NCBI RefSeq assembly: GCF_004193775.1 | Contig: NC_041011.1 | Coordinates: forward strand, 47,003,167-47,067,166 | Length of the DNA: 64,000 nt | Origin: Glycine soja | Taxonomy: Eukaryota; Streptophyta; Magnoliopsida; Fabales; Fabaceae | Direction of reading: 5' to 3' | In this document: piece by piece, positions 12,401 to 24,200 of the stretch | Position numbering within the stretch: position 1 is the first letter of the stretch | Layout: every line of letters begins with the position of its first letter | Notes under the pieces: generated by a model | The model's input: only the letters and a program-made list of their open reading frames with translations | Told to the model about the DNA's origin: nothing | The model's database searches: none | Program-made: the position numbers and the translations under genes

Positions 12401-15312
12401 TAGATTATATTTCAGAATGATAACTAATTAACGTAACAATATAATTAACATTCTTTCAGTTTCTTTTCCACTTTGGGAATAATCACAATCAACACCTATT
12501 CTGCATGCTGTTGGGTTTGCGAAACTAGCTAGTTTTATGCTTATACACCGTGACTCATTTTATTTGTATGCATGTCTCTTTCAATCGGTTAAGGCTTAAC
12601 AATAGAACATGATTAGGGGGTCCATGCCTACAATAACGACGATGAGGATGAGACCAATTAATCAAGACAAAGGGCATTTTAATTTCTAACTAAAAAGGAA
12701 TAAAATAATGATTGAAGATGATTGGTGCTTAACAATGACAAATGTTGACAATGATGTGTTACTTAACGGTATATTATAATAGACAATAAACAAAATATTT
12801 GAAAGGTTTGGAAAAGTCTTATGTTCAGTGATTAAGTTTGAGGCTGAGATTCGCTAATCGTTGGAGATGGGCCACACATCAATTAACAGGTAAATTAAAT
12901 TGTATAGTTTTAAATGTTATCGTGTTTTTTAATTGATAGAGTTTTTTTTTTATGATTAGATATAGTTCATTTACGTGACAAACTGTGATGAGATACTAGG
13001 ATAAAAATAGAAAAGATATTAAAAATTAACGTTCTCTAGTTAAGATAAAACTGTGAAGAGATAAATAAAAAAAGGTCCCACATACAAAATTTCTTCAACA
13101 TTGAGTGGTATAGCGAAAAATTACACTATGAATGTGATATAGCGAAAAATTACACAATGAGTGGTGCATTTCCAAAATAAAATTTATATTATAAGTAATT
13201 CTCTCGTTGCACATAATGTTAATACTCAACACCAAGTAAATGTACGATTATTAATCAATTTTATTGTTTTTTGATTGATAATTGGTTATTTTGTAATCCT
13301 CTCGTTGCTCACAATGTCAACACTCAACACCAAGCATATGCACGAATGCCAATCAATTTTTGTTGGTTGATAATCCATGGTGATTGATAATTGGTTATGT
13401 TGTAACCCTGTGGTTGTGCACAATGTCAACACTCAACAAGTAAACGCACAAGGGTCATTGGATTTTTGTTGGTTGATAATCAATTACGATGATTAATAAT
13501 TGGACAATTAATTTATTATCAACATGTGATAGTTGACTTTTTTTTCTTCCTGATAATTGGTTGTATAATTTTTTTTTGTTCTTGAATTGTTTTTGAGTCA
13601 TGATAAACCTTATATATACGATAAAATATTGTTTTTATTTTTGATTTAATTCCTCTCCTATCCTTCTCTCCAAAGCTCAATTTTTCTCTCTCCAAATTTT
13701 CTTCTATTTCTCAAAGTGAATAACCAAAAAATTCTTATATTTCTTCTTCTTTTCTCTTCTCCATTTCTCTCTTTCCCATTTCCATTCACTCTATTTCTTT
13801 TCCCGTCATCAAACAAGGTGGTATAAATATGGAACAAATCTTAAACACAAACATACACTTTTGCAATAGTAGCATGATGCATCCTATGCAATATATGAGA
13901 AATGTTAGTAATATGGCTCTCCAACATGATAAATTATAAGGCGGTCGATCCTAAACTATTATGGTCCTTGTTAATATTTTAATATTTACATAACACTTAA
14001 TCAAGTGTTATTAATTTTAAATGCGCTATATAAATATTTGTTGGAAGTTGGGATTTGGGCAAGTAGTGATCCGAGATCTTTCAATAATTTATCATCCAAC
14101 ACACTCTTTCAAACATATCTTTTATTATGGAATAAAATTTATTGAAAATTATAACTTTAAATAATCAGCACATCATATTTAATAAATCTTCATATTGATT
14201 ATGTAGTTTTCAATCATTTTTAACTGATAACAGTGTGTTAGAGAGTTTGTCACTAACTCTCCTCACACTATGTTGCTCATGCTAATAAGTTTTGTATTTT
14301 AACTAACATTTCCTTCACATAATTAAGGGCATTCATTAGCATGAATTATTATAAAAAAAAGTACTAAAAGCATTTATAAAGATCAATGTGAGATAACATG
14401 ATTGATAGATAATTTTACTTTTAAAGCACGTGGTCAAAGATTTGATCCTAAGTTTACGTGTGTATGAAAAAATAAGTTATGAGAAGATAATCATTTAAAT
14501 GAATATTGCTACCTTAAGAGATAATCCGGGTAAAAAAAATGGTTGATTAAGAAAATAAAAATTGAATAATTTAATTAAAAAATTATTTATTGCATTATAA
14601 ATTTAAGAGTTATTTAACACTTATTATTTGAAATAATTAAAAGTATTTAATAGGGTGTATTCATCTTATGAGACATGTTTCTCTTTGCACAAAATACACG
14701 CTTGTATAGATATATCATATATGTTACAAAAAAATCTAATTGATTCACATATAAGGAACTTGGAAAGGTACGTATATATACCGATAATCTGATCCCCTTT
14801 TCTAGATAGAAATATCTTGCCCTACATGGTATACTTGTAGGATAGAATGGTGTAAGCTTGCAAAATTAAGTAACCAAATTGATGACAAAACCTACGTACG
14901 TGATGCAAAGGAAAGGGATATCTCCAGATATTTCAGCCTTAAAGCTTGCAGACAACTTGGCAAAAGCAATAATTATATCATTCTTTGTGGACGAGATTGG
15001 GGGATTCTAATATCCGAGAGAATGCTTAAACTTGAAATTAACAACAGTGAGAGAGGCTTTATAAGCAAATTAAATATGTATCAACTTCAACATACCACCT
15101 AGCTGCTAGAAATTTGATCAATAGCATTATATGGATAACCAATCATTCTTTGTTGTATAAGGACTACAATGATTGGGGGTACTGAAATTGTATAATAGCT
15201 AGGCCTTTCTCCTTCTACTTTAGTGATTGATATAGCCAAGCTTGTCCATATATATTAGTTCATTTTATTAGCTTTTGCAGATCAAGTTTTTTCTTAGAAT
15301 CAATAAACCAAG
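9481..15312. other. Gene-poor intergenic region
   Basis: Nearly 6 kb with no recognised gene. Most is AT-rich. A GC-richer island at about 10270-10560 contains short open frames of low complexity without a domain. It could be a decayed gene 5' end or a transposon piece. 'Catccaaatag' near 11335 resembles the termini of small plant TIR elements. A long pyrimidine-rich stretch (about 13640-13810) resembles a leader but has no coding region behind it. The last few hundred bases should hold the promoter of the UPF0496 gene. Confidence 0.5.
13198..13505. repeat. Three-unit degenerate tandem repeat
   Basis: Three copies of about 98-109 bp begin near 13198, 13296 and 13405. Each contains 'ctcgttg..cacaatgtcaacactcaacacc' and ends with 'tgattgataattggttat..tgta'. 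Divergence between copies is moderate, so the duplication is not recent. Confidence 0.75.
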
Positions 15313-15611
15313 ATGTTGGCAAAATTAAGAGCTTGGAAAACCAGTTCTCAAGGTATGTTCTTATGACTTCAGCCTTAATTTTTCATTCGGCTTCTCTATT
15401 TCTTTCAAACCTATGAAAATCTAAACCAACATGATCAGTGTAATGTACAGTGACTTATTTCATCTTTTGTTTTTTTGCAAGTTGTGACTTATTTCATCAT
15501 AACAGTGAGTTGAACAAAATTTTGAAAAGATTAATCGTCTTGTATCATGTTTAGGTAATAGCTAGTGTCGGAAAAAGAAAAAGAAAATTCGTAACATGAG
15601 ACGTATTTCAT

Positions 15612-15693
<82 letters not shown>

Positions 15694-17458
15694 AAGCTAC
15701 TGGCGAGAGGAAACGGGTGTGCGACTAACTTGTTCTCAAATAAATTTTCTGATTTAAAATAAAAATTACTTTATTCCTCCTTATTTAATCAACACGCGAC
15801 TAACTTCCTTTTTTTTTTGTTGTTGAACGCGACTTGTTAAAACTTATAAAATATTCATATGAAAATTTCCTACAAGTACAACGTATCCAATAAGGAAAAA
15901 AAATCCTAATTAATTGTTTATATTAAAATTTCCTATCACCAAACGGAAATAGATAGCCTTTGCTAGACCAAAATATTTCTCTTTTTTGTAATCAATACCC
16001 TCTTTAATTACAAACAAGCAACGTAGTACTGTGTTTTAATTCAAAATAGAATTTAATAAGTCACATCTGCTTGAAAAAGGTTACATGGTAAAACTTGCTC
16101 TTTGTTGTTTGTCCAAATTTGAAGTTATCCTTTTTCTTCACACAATCCTATATGCGAGAATGTAAATTAAACCGATCAGTCCTTGTTTGCCAAGTTTCAA
16201 GTTTGTTCCCGTCTACACTCCTCACGTGCTTTCTGGTTCTTGCATCAATTCTACCAAATTCTAAGTCTAAAACCATGTGTATGCTGATCGAGTTAATTTC
16301 TTAAACCATGTGCATAGGTTTTGACAAGTCCTTTCTTTAATGTGTACCATGCCCCTTGCCATAGGGCATTTTTATTTTCATTAATATCATATTTTGATGT
16401 TTGAATGACATTTTATTTTATTTTTAGATGTGAAGGAACGTAGAGATGACCCAAAAAGCATCAACTTCCATGAGGAGTACAATAGTGTATTAAGGACAAA
16501 ATCCTATGTTAATTTCTTCAATAAAGTTCAATTACTTGCAAACCAACCTTCCTCTAATGACAACCATAACAAATTTTCAGAAATCCTCCTTGAACCTTGC
16601 CAAGAAACTATAACTTCCATTCTTGATTCAGCAACCCTTTCAATGACACCAGAACTCAAAAACCTCATGCTCAGTTACTTTGACATTAGTGCAGAGGCCT
16701 CACAGATTTGCTGTCATCTTCTCAAAAGCATCAACCAACTCCACTCCAATTATCAGTTTATTCAAAGGGCACTAGACATTATGGATGGCGACTCTTTGGA
16801 AACTTTTGACCTAATCACCTTCGGGCTTAACTCATTCAATTACTCAAATAACCCTTTTTCAAACCTTAAAAACCATGACTTCAAGCTCATCACTGATAAG
16901 CTCTCATCAATATTGCACCATCTAAAGTCAATGAGAAAAAAAGTGGGAAGGAAAATTAAGCTTATGAAGTATTTGAAGAATACATCTGAGGTTTGTGTCA
17001 CAGCAGCTTGTGGCATAGTGGCAATCACAGCCATGGTTATAGCAGCACATACTCTAACAGCAGTTATTATGGGACCAGCAATTCTTAGTTTTCCATTTAA
17101 GCATTTTAAGAGGAAGCTTAGAGCCTATGAATTTTCAGGAAAAGGGTCTCAGAGTAAAGTTTATGATCAGCTTGGTATAGCAGCAAAGGGAACTTATATA
17201 TTGAATAGAGACTTTGACACAATGAGTAGACTTGTAGCTAGGCTTCATGATGAAATTGAGCATAGCAGGGCAATGGTGCAATTATGTTTGGACAGGAAAG
17301 AGGACAAATTCTCTTTGCAGGTGGTGAAGGAGCTTAAGAAAAGTGATGTTCGGTTCAGGAAACAAGTGGAAGAACTTGAAGAACATGCGTGCTTGTGCCT
17401 TGTAGCAATAAACCAGGCAAGGACCTTGGTAGTTAAGGAAATTAAAAGATCGATGTGA
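15313..17458 (+). CDS. UPF0496 (DUF677) family protein
   Basis: Two exons: 15313-15352 (MLAKLRAWKTSSQ plus one base) and 16428-17458, giving 356 residues; phase 1, GT-AG. The protein is largely alpha-helical. A hydrophobic segment at about residues 202-233, with an AACGIVAITAMVIAA core, probably forms a membrane hairpin. It is flanked by lysine/arginine-rich helices and followed by a C-terminal Glu/Lys coiled-coil-like region. Length and architecture match the UPF0496 family (At14a-like proteins, DUF677), whose molecular function is poorly known; At14a-like proteins have been linked to the membrane-cytoskeleton-wall interface. Exon 1 is supported by a good donor, correct phase and a tidy start, but encodes only 13 whole codons. 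Confidence 0.82.
15612..15690. repeat. (CA)n(TA)n compound microsatellite
   Basis: A CA run passes directly into a long TA run inside intron 1 of the UPF0496 gene. Length polymorphism is likely. Confidence 0.95.
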
Positions 17459-18650
17459 TGTCGTTAAGATAAATGTGATGTCATGTAGATACTTTTAGAT
17501 ATAGGAAGAAGAAAAACGTGTACATATGAACTTCTAGATGATAAATTAAATGTAATGACTGTTAAAAGTTGTTAGGAGTTAGGAGTAGTTACTTCTGTCT
17601 TACGTTATTTTCTCATTTAATAAAGTTATATATATATATAATTCATAACACACCTTCATTTCAGTACCAGGATGATTTTTTTTTCTCTTGTCATATTGTA
17701 TTGACTCATACTCCACTTACACTAGAAATTATTAGACAATTATCACTTAATCTATATATAATTTTGACCAATTTCTACCTAACATGCAATCAAGTGTTAT
17801 TAATTATTTTATTTTATATTTTAAACTTAAATACTCATCACATAAAAATTTATTGGGATTATAGATAAATTGTAGTCTAAAATTACCTAATAATTACTTC
17901 ACTTACATCCCTAATTCTAGTCTTATATTTTCATTCCATTATTGTTATTGTGGTGTCAATTATGCAAATGCATGAATATGTGTCTAGGCTCTCACAATTT
18001 TGGGGTGTTTATTAAGAGATATTTTTTACCATAAATTGTTCAATGCAATGCTCATGTATTAATCATTGTGCTGTGTTGAAAATATTCTTAACTTGGTATG
18101 GATTGAATTGCTTATTACACTATTTGTGCATATAATCTAACATAGTTTGCTTTATTAATTTTGGATCTAATAATCACTTATAGAAATTGGTTTAACTCAT
18201 AATATAAATTGATTCGGAACAAACCCTGCAAACCAAAACGTCAAGTCATAATATAAAACTTCAATTTACAAATTAACAAGTACAATTAATAGCTATTTTT
18301 TTTTTTTTGAGGTACAATGAGTCAATGACCTTTTTTTTACTAGATAATGAGTCAATGACTAATTAATATAAATTGGTTAAAGTGATAAAAGTTTATTTTC
18401 TTAAATTTAAAATTTCAATCCAAAAATAAATAAAATAGACGTTATTTGTTGAGCTTTCACATAATTTTCAAGGACCGGAAGTCTAAAAACAATAAAAATT
18501 ATGATAATTAAGCTCTTTTTTGGTACCTTCTCTCTCATATATTTTTTTTGGACATAATTAAGCTCTTTTTTTTAGAGAAGCATAATTAAGCTCTTCAAAA
18601 CAACGTAGAAGCCGACATTACTTTTCTGTTTACATTCATCATAAGCTGCT
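17459..18650. other. Intergenic downstream of the UPF0496 gene
   Basis: AT-rich. The first 150-200 bp probably contain the 3' untranslated region. 'Aattaagctcttttt' recurs three times at about 18507-18600 as a short local duplication. No gene seen. Confidence 0.45.
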
Positions 18651-19341
18651 ATGATTACTTCAGATGGAACTTCCATAGCAACACATGAATCTCTGGATAT
18701 GGAGAATGAGGTAGTAATAAATAATCGTCTTCATTATTATTATTAGTTTGTTAAATTTCCCATATTATTATAATAAAATTAGTGAGCAGTATTATATTTC
18801 CATTGACTGCCTTAGACATTGGACGTACGTTGCAATTTCAGCCAACAAAGTTGCCTCTCGCTGTACGTAGGCCATGTTCTATCTTGGTAGTCATTTAGAA
18901 ATCCAAAGTGAAGTTAACTTAAATATATAATACAGCAATATTGATTTAATTTTTTAATCATTACAAATTAGTATTAATGTATTTTATAATTTACGTGGAA
19001 AAATTCTAATTTTAACATTATTTTATATTTAAAAACTAAATTATGATGACTTTTATTATCTTTGATGATGAAATCAAACTCATTGTCTGGATGTTTCCGT
19101 CCTTTGCATATAACAATAAAAATGGTAAAAATGTCATCTTGTTGAATGTATGAGGTTTTATGTTTTTTGATAGAAGATTGTATTGGGTTGTTAACCCACT
19201 TTTGCTATGTCTTTTCAGACAATGAAAAAAGTCGTGTCCAAAGCTACTACCATTTGGAACTCATTAATTTCTGTACCGGATGAAGCGGTGGCACTATTGG
19301 AATGGACAGAGATCATAAATGAAATGAGGCTAAAACAATAA
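18651..19341 (+). pseudogene. Possible small two-exon gene or gene relic, unrecognised
   Basis: ATG at 18651 opens 20 codons ending in GAG before a GT (18711). A good pyrimidine-tract acceptor precedes 19219, and 40 codons then run to TAA at 19339-19341. Joined in phase 0 this gives 60 residues with balanced composition (contains VSKATTIWNSLISVPDEAVA), unlike the AT-rich flanks. A further donor-like CTG|GTGAGT lies 9 bp past the stop, so the stop may have been acquired within an older exon. I do not recognise the family. Chance splicing signals remain possible. Confidence 0.3.
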
Positions 19342-21256
19342 TTTTCTGGTGAGTACGTAAACATTTGCCTGTTTTGTGAATTGTGATTACGGGCAATGGC
19401 AAAGCGTGAGATTCACATATTAAGTCTAAGATAAATTATAGGAATGAATTCTTTTAAATATATTTTTTTATTAGTTGAAATTGAGTGAAAATTATAAAAT
19501 GTTTTACTACGTTTTGTGTTTTATTTTATATTTTTATAGGTTTTACTAAATTTTAGTGATGTGTTGGAGAATATATTATTAATATTTCTCTTAAATGCAA
19601 ATACTATATACACACAGATAATGTAAAACTTTTTTTTACATTGTTACTTAATTATATACATATATATATTCTATAAAAGTTATACTAAAGTATTAAAAGT
19701 ATTTTATTAATTAAAGAGAAAAAATTATATAATAAAAATATAAAATTGTATATAGTCAATTATAATCTATTTAATTTTAAAATAATTATCTTAAAATAAT
19801 TTAAATGATACTTTTTTAATTAAATAATGGTATAAAACTCTTTTATACAGTCATATTAAACTCTTTATTAATTATTTTTTAAGAATAAAATTTTAAATAT
19901 GTTTTCTATCTTTTATATGGTGTGCTATAAACTCAAAAAATACTCTTAATCAAATGTTTAATTTTTTTAATGAATTAAATAATTATAAACACATTTTATG
20001 TTCGGTATTTTTTTAATGATTAAAAGAAGACAATATTTTTTGTGTGCAAATAAGTAAATATAAATACTATCAGTGTAATTTAGATCCTTTAAGCATAAGA
20101 GGTATTGAGGTTTTTTTTATTTGTTGTTGAAGTAATCTTTTTCCAATTGGTTGTTTTATTCTGAGATAGAGGGATATCCCTTTTTGTGATTTGATGTTCA
20201 AGGCAAAATCAAATTTTGATTAAGAAATTCAAATTGAATCATTTTTATCAATAATTTTTTACAACTAAATAATATTTTTAACACATATTTATCTTCAGAA
20301 TTAATACAAGAATAAAACAACTAAAATCTAAGTTATAGGTCTACTAACAAAAATATATTTATTATTGGTGTTAATAAAATAAAAAAATGTCACATATGTA
20401 ACAAAAATATCACATATGTTTAAAAAGATTCAAACATATAACTTTTTTTTAGAGTGTAAATTTATTTCTTTAAATTTGCTTTAAGGACCTCATATCGTTA
20501 AACCGACCATGATTGTCTTATTAAACAATTCTTATTGAATTATTGTAGTCAACTTAGTAGTAGAAGATTTAAATAATATGGATAAAGACTTAGATTAAAT
20601 TCGTAATGTCTTAGTTGTTGTATGAAATAATTCTTACCATATTTATAAAAATAACAAATCAAAATCTCAGAATACATAAGAAAATAAAAAAAAAAATTAA
20701 AACTTAAATTTGAGCTTTGCCAGTGAAAGAAAGAATGTAGTTGCAGTAGAGATGGGTCCTGAAAAAATTAATCATGGAGAAAATTCTTATAAACTTTCCA
20801 TTTACGATAAAAAAAAAAATTTAAAAATAAATAATTTTGACCCTATGTGGTAGTATTTCCATTACCATGGTTACATTGCAGCTTCAGCACATAGCTGGTG
20901 TTCTGGGCACCTTCTACCGACTTACAGCTTCTCGTGAGCAACGTGAACTACACCCATGAACTGGATTGGAAAAATGGTTTGAACTTTAGGTTTACCAAAC
21001 GTTCTTACAGTGCTTTCATGATTGGTGGGTCTCTGTGCCAACTCTTTTTTTGTTACAAAAAAACCTATCAACTTTTCAATTCTTGCTTTGCTCCTTCAAC
21101 AAGGCCCACACTTACCACCTATTTGTCATGGCTTCCTCTGCTTTATTGCAACCGTTTCCTTCTGCTCCTTCTGAGCTGCTTCTCTCATGATTGGGGCTGC
21201 TTCGGTTTTGTATCGTTTGCAACGAGTAATGGACTGAGAAAGACAGGTTTTTTTTA
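19342..21256. other. Intergenic upstream of the UGT80 gene
   Basis: Very AT-rich from 19.4 to 20.85 kb with no gene seen. From about 20880 the composition becomes balanced and pyrimidine-rich, consistent with the leader of the UGT80 gene. A 119-codon open frame at 20898-21257 (plus) ends where that gene starts; it shows no domain and is probably leader sequence. Confidence 0.45.
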
Positions 21257-24200
21257 ATGATGGGTAGTAATGAGATTGAATATTTATCTGAACAAGTGTT
21301 AGATAGGGGTTTTGAATTTGATAGTCGGCAGAATAAAGATCTCAAGCAAATGGATATAGAGTCTCGGGGTGAGAAGTTTTATGGAGCTTCTTCTGAGGAG
21401 GATGAGGATGGGAACCAGTCGTTGCCGCAAGTTGCTTCTTCATCAAGAAGAGGTTTGTGCTAGTTAGTTTTATAGTTTCTTCTGTTAAGTAGTTGATTAT
21501 GACTATGACTGTCAAATAGGCATTGCTTTAGGTTCTGTTGTTATCTGATGAATGCTTTATTGATTTAGCTTGAAGGAAAGCTAGCTCCAGAGCACTGTAT
21601 AATTCTAAAAAATCTTGCGAATTTAGTTGCCTTGTCTGAGGAGGGAAGAAGGGGAGATTCATATGTAGATAACAAACATGTCCTAGCTCTACAAGATTAT
21701 TCACTGAGCCTCTTCTTCGAAAGCCTTTATGCATTTATTGAGTCTAAGTTAGTTGCCTTCTGTGTAAGGTCTTATCCAGATTGGCACTTTCATATTTATG
21801 AAATATGTAGTTTCCATTGTATTTTTAGTTTCTGTTAGAGATTCCCAAGCACCAACAGTTAGTTAAGCAAATAGGTAGTTAGTAAGAGAGGGTGGAAAGA
21901 AAGGGGTAGAAAGGAGTGGTGACATTCTCTTTTGTATCGATTGAAAACTGAGCATTAGCTTTGTTGTAGAAAGGGGAAACCCGAAACCCTTTGGGAAAGA
22001 GAGACTCCTCTTGGAGGAGAGATCTTTCTCCTTGCTCTATTCATTTTTGATCAGGAAATAAAAATCTGTCTTTTCTGTTCTTTGTTTTCTATCCATAGCT
22101 CCTAACAGTTTCACAAGTTTAAATCTAAAATACTGTGTTCCATTGAAATTAGTTTCAACCTTAATAGCTTTATTTCCTTTTAAAATAATTGTGTGCTCAC
22201 CTCCTATCTTGGTCAAATGCTATTGGTCCTGCCCTCATGGACTACTGTTTCTAACTTGCTTCTTTTGGAAGATTAATTTTATATGTCTTGTCTGTCCAAT
22301 TCTGTTCGTGAAGGTTTGGAACATTGCATCACATCCCCTGTTGGAACTGAGAGGAACCCACTTATAGTTGGTGATGAGATTTTTCTTTCTAGATCAATGA
22401 CAGGAAAGAGGGAATTCCCTAGGCAGGACACAATATTGGACAGGCTGTCTGAGAGGGCGAAGGTATTGCAATTATTACTGTATGTGGAAGATCTTAAGTT
22501 CCAAAGTTGTGTTTGTTTATTTTTATTCTAGTTGGGGTAAGTTTCACCAAAAAGTTGATATTAATATTTCTTTGACTGTTCTGTTCAATCTTGTTTGAAA
22601 TATGTGAATTGGAACAGTGTTATTTGTTCTTTTGGGTGTTGGACATATCTCAGGTTCTTGACATGTGGTTGGGTTATTTGAAATATGTGATTTGTAGCTT
22701 TATTCTTGAAATTGTTATCTGTATTTGTGATTTATGCATCAGAGCTTCCAAATTATTTGCATGTTCATAACACTTTATTGTTTTGCCACTCAGCAACTGA
22801 TTACTAACCTAGTGAAGATACAAAATGATGGCACTGTTGAAGTTGATATAGAAATGAGTGCATATGTTGCTCCAGAATTGTTAGAGCTCCAATCTTTTGT
22901 CGAGTCAACAGTGAGTGGAAGTCTTAGTTCAGAATCAAAAAAATCTGTTCCACGGTTACAAATTGTCATACTTGTGGTTGGAACTAGAGGCGACGTACAA
23001 CCTTTTCTGGCCATTGCAAGGAGACTTCAGGCATGTTTGGATATTTTCATTCAATTCATTTTGATGCACATCAGCACATGAGAATTGCATTAAATCATTG
23101 TTATCTTTGTATTGCTTTCTTGCATATCTTATGGTGTAGGAGTCCCTAATATCTTGATATTTGTGATTTACTTTAATACGAGGCCTAAATGAGAATTTGG
23201 GATTATTTTTCTTGGAAATCACATCATATATAGATTTCCTTTCAGTTGCTTTGTTCAGAAAAAAAAAATACTGTTTGTAATGTATTATTATCATGATAAT
23301 TTGTCATATTGGCATTGGTGATAACAACTTGTCATTGAAGTTCTTAATAGAACTTTTAATTTTTGGGAAGGAATTATTCTGGTCTCCTGTAGTTTTAGTT
23401 GCCTTTAATTTTAAAATCCCTAGGTTTTCCTAATTATCTGATTGCTGTCACGTGATTTGCACCGCTGATCTATTTGAAAGGGTGCAAATCTTGATTTTTA
23501 ACTACTGTTGATGTATTGTATGTCCCCGCAGTCAATTTTGTTGCTTCCATAGATGAACTAAATATTTACTTGCAGGAGTATGGTCATCATGTTAGGCTGG
23601 CAACTCATGATAATTTCAAAACATTTGTGAAGTCAGCTGGTGTAGATTTCTATCCTCTGGGTGGCGATCCTCGTGTATTGGCAGGATGTAAGAGGTTCCT
23701 TTTTTATACTTTCATTAATATCCAATAATTTATTTTTCAGTCTTCTGGTATTTTGTGCTTAACTTGACTATAGCAGGATGTAAGAGGTTCCTTTATATTG
23801 GTTCACCTATTAAAAATGGTATTTAGATTAGAAAAATGCTGGAATTTACTGATATTACATGGTGCTCTAGTGCAGTTACTCTGTACATCAGAACAACTTC
23901 GGAAAAGACCAACTTTTTACAATTTAAATATTTTATAAAATATTTTTCAAGTATTGGTGTAGAAGGTCCTTCTTTTATACCTGAAGTTGTTAATATATCG
24001 TAAATTGTCTAAATTTCCAAGTGTTAATAATAGATTCAACAATGTAAAATAGATACTTTAACATATCTGGCCTTTCTATAACTGTATATGAACCTAAAAC
24101 AGATCTGAAATGGATAAGGATGTATCATGCATGCTAGCTATAATAATTACCAAGAAAAGAAAATATCAGTTCATGGAACAAGGATTTCAAATACAATTGG

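Noticed and set aside
22956..23294. 112-codon minus-strand frame
   Set aside because: Covers exon 3 end and intron 3 of the UGT80 gene on the opposite strand. AT-rich, no domain.
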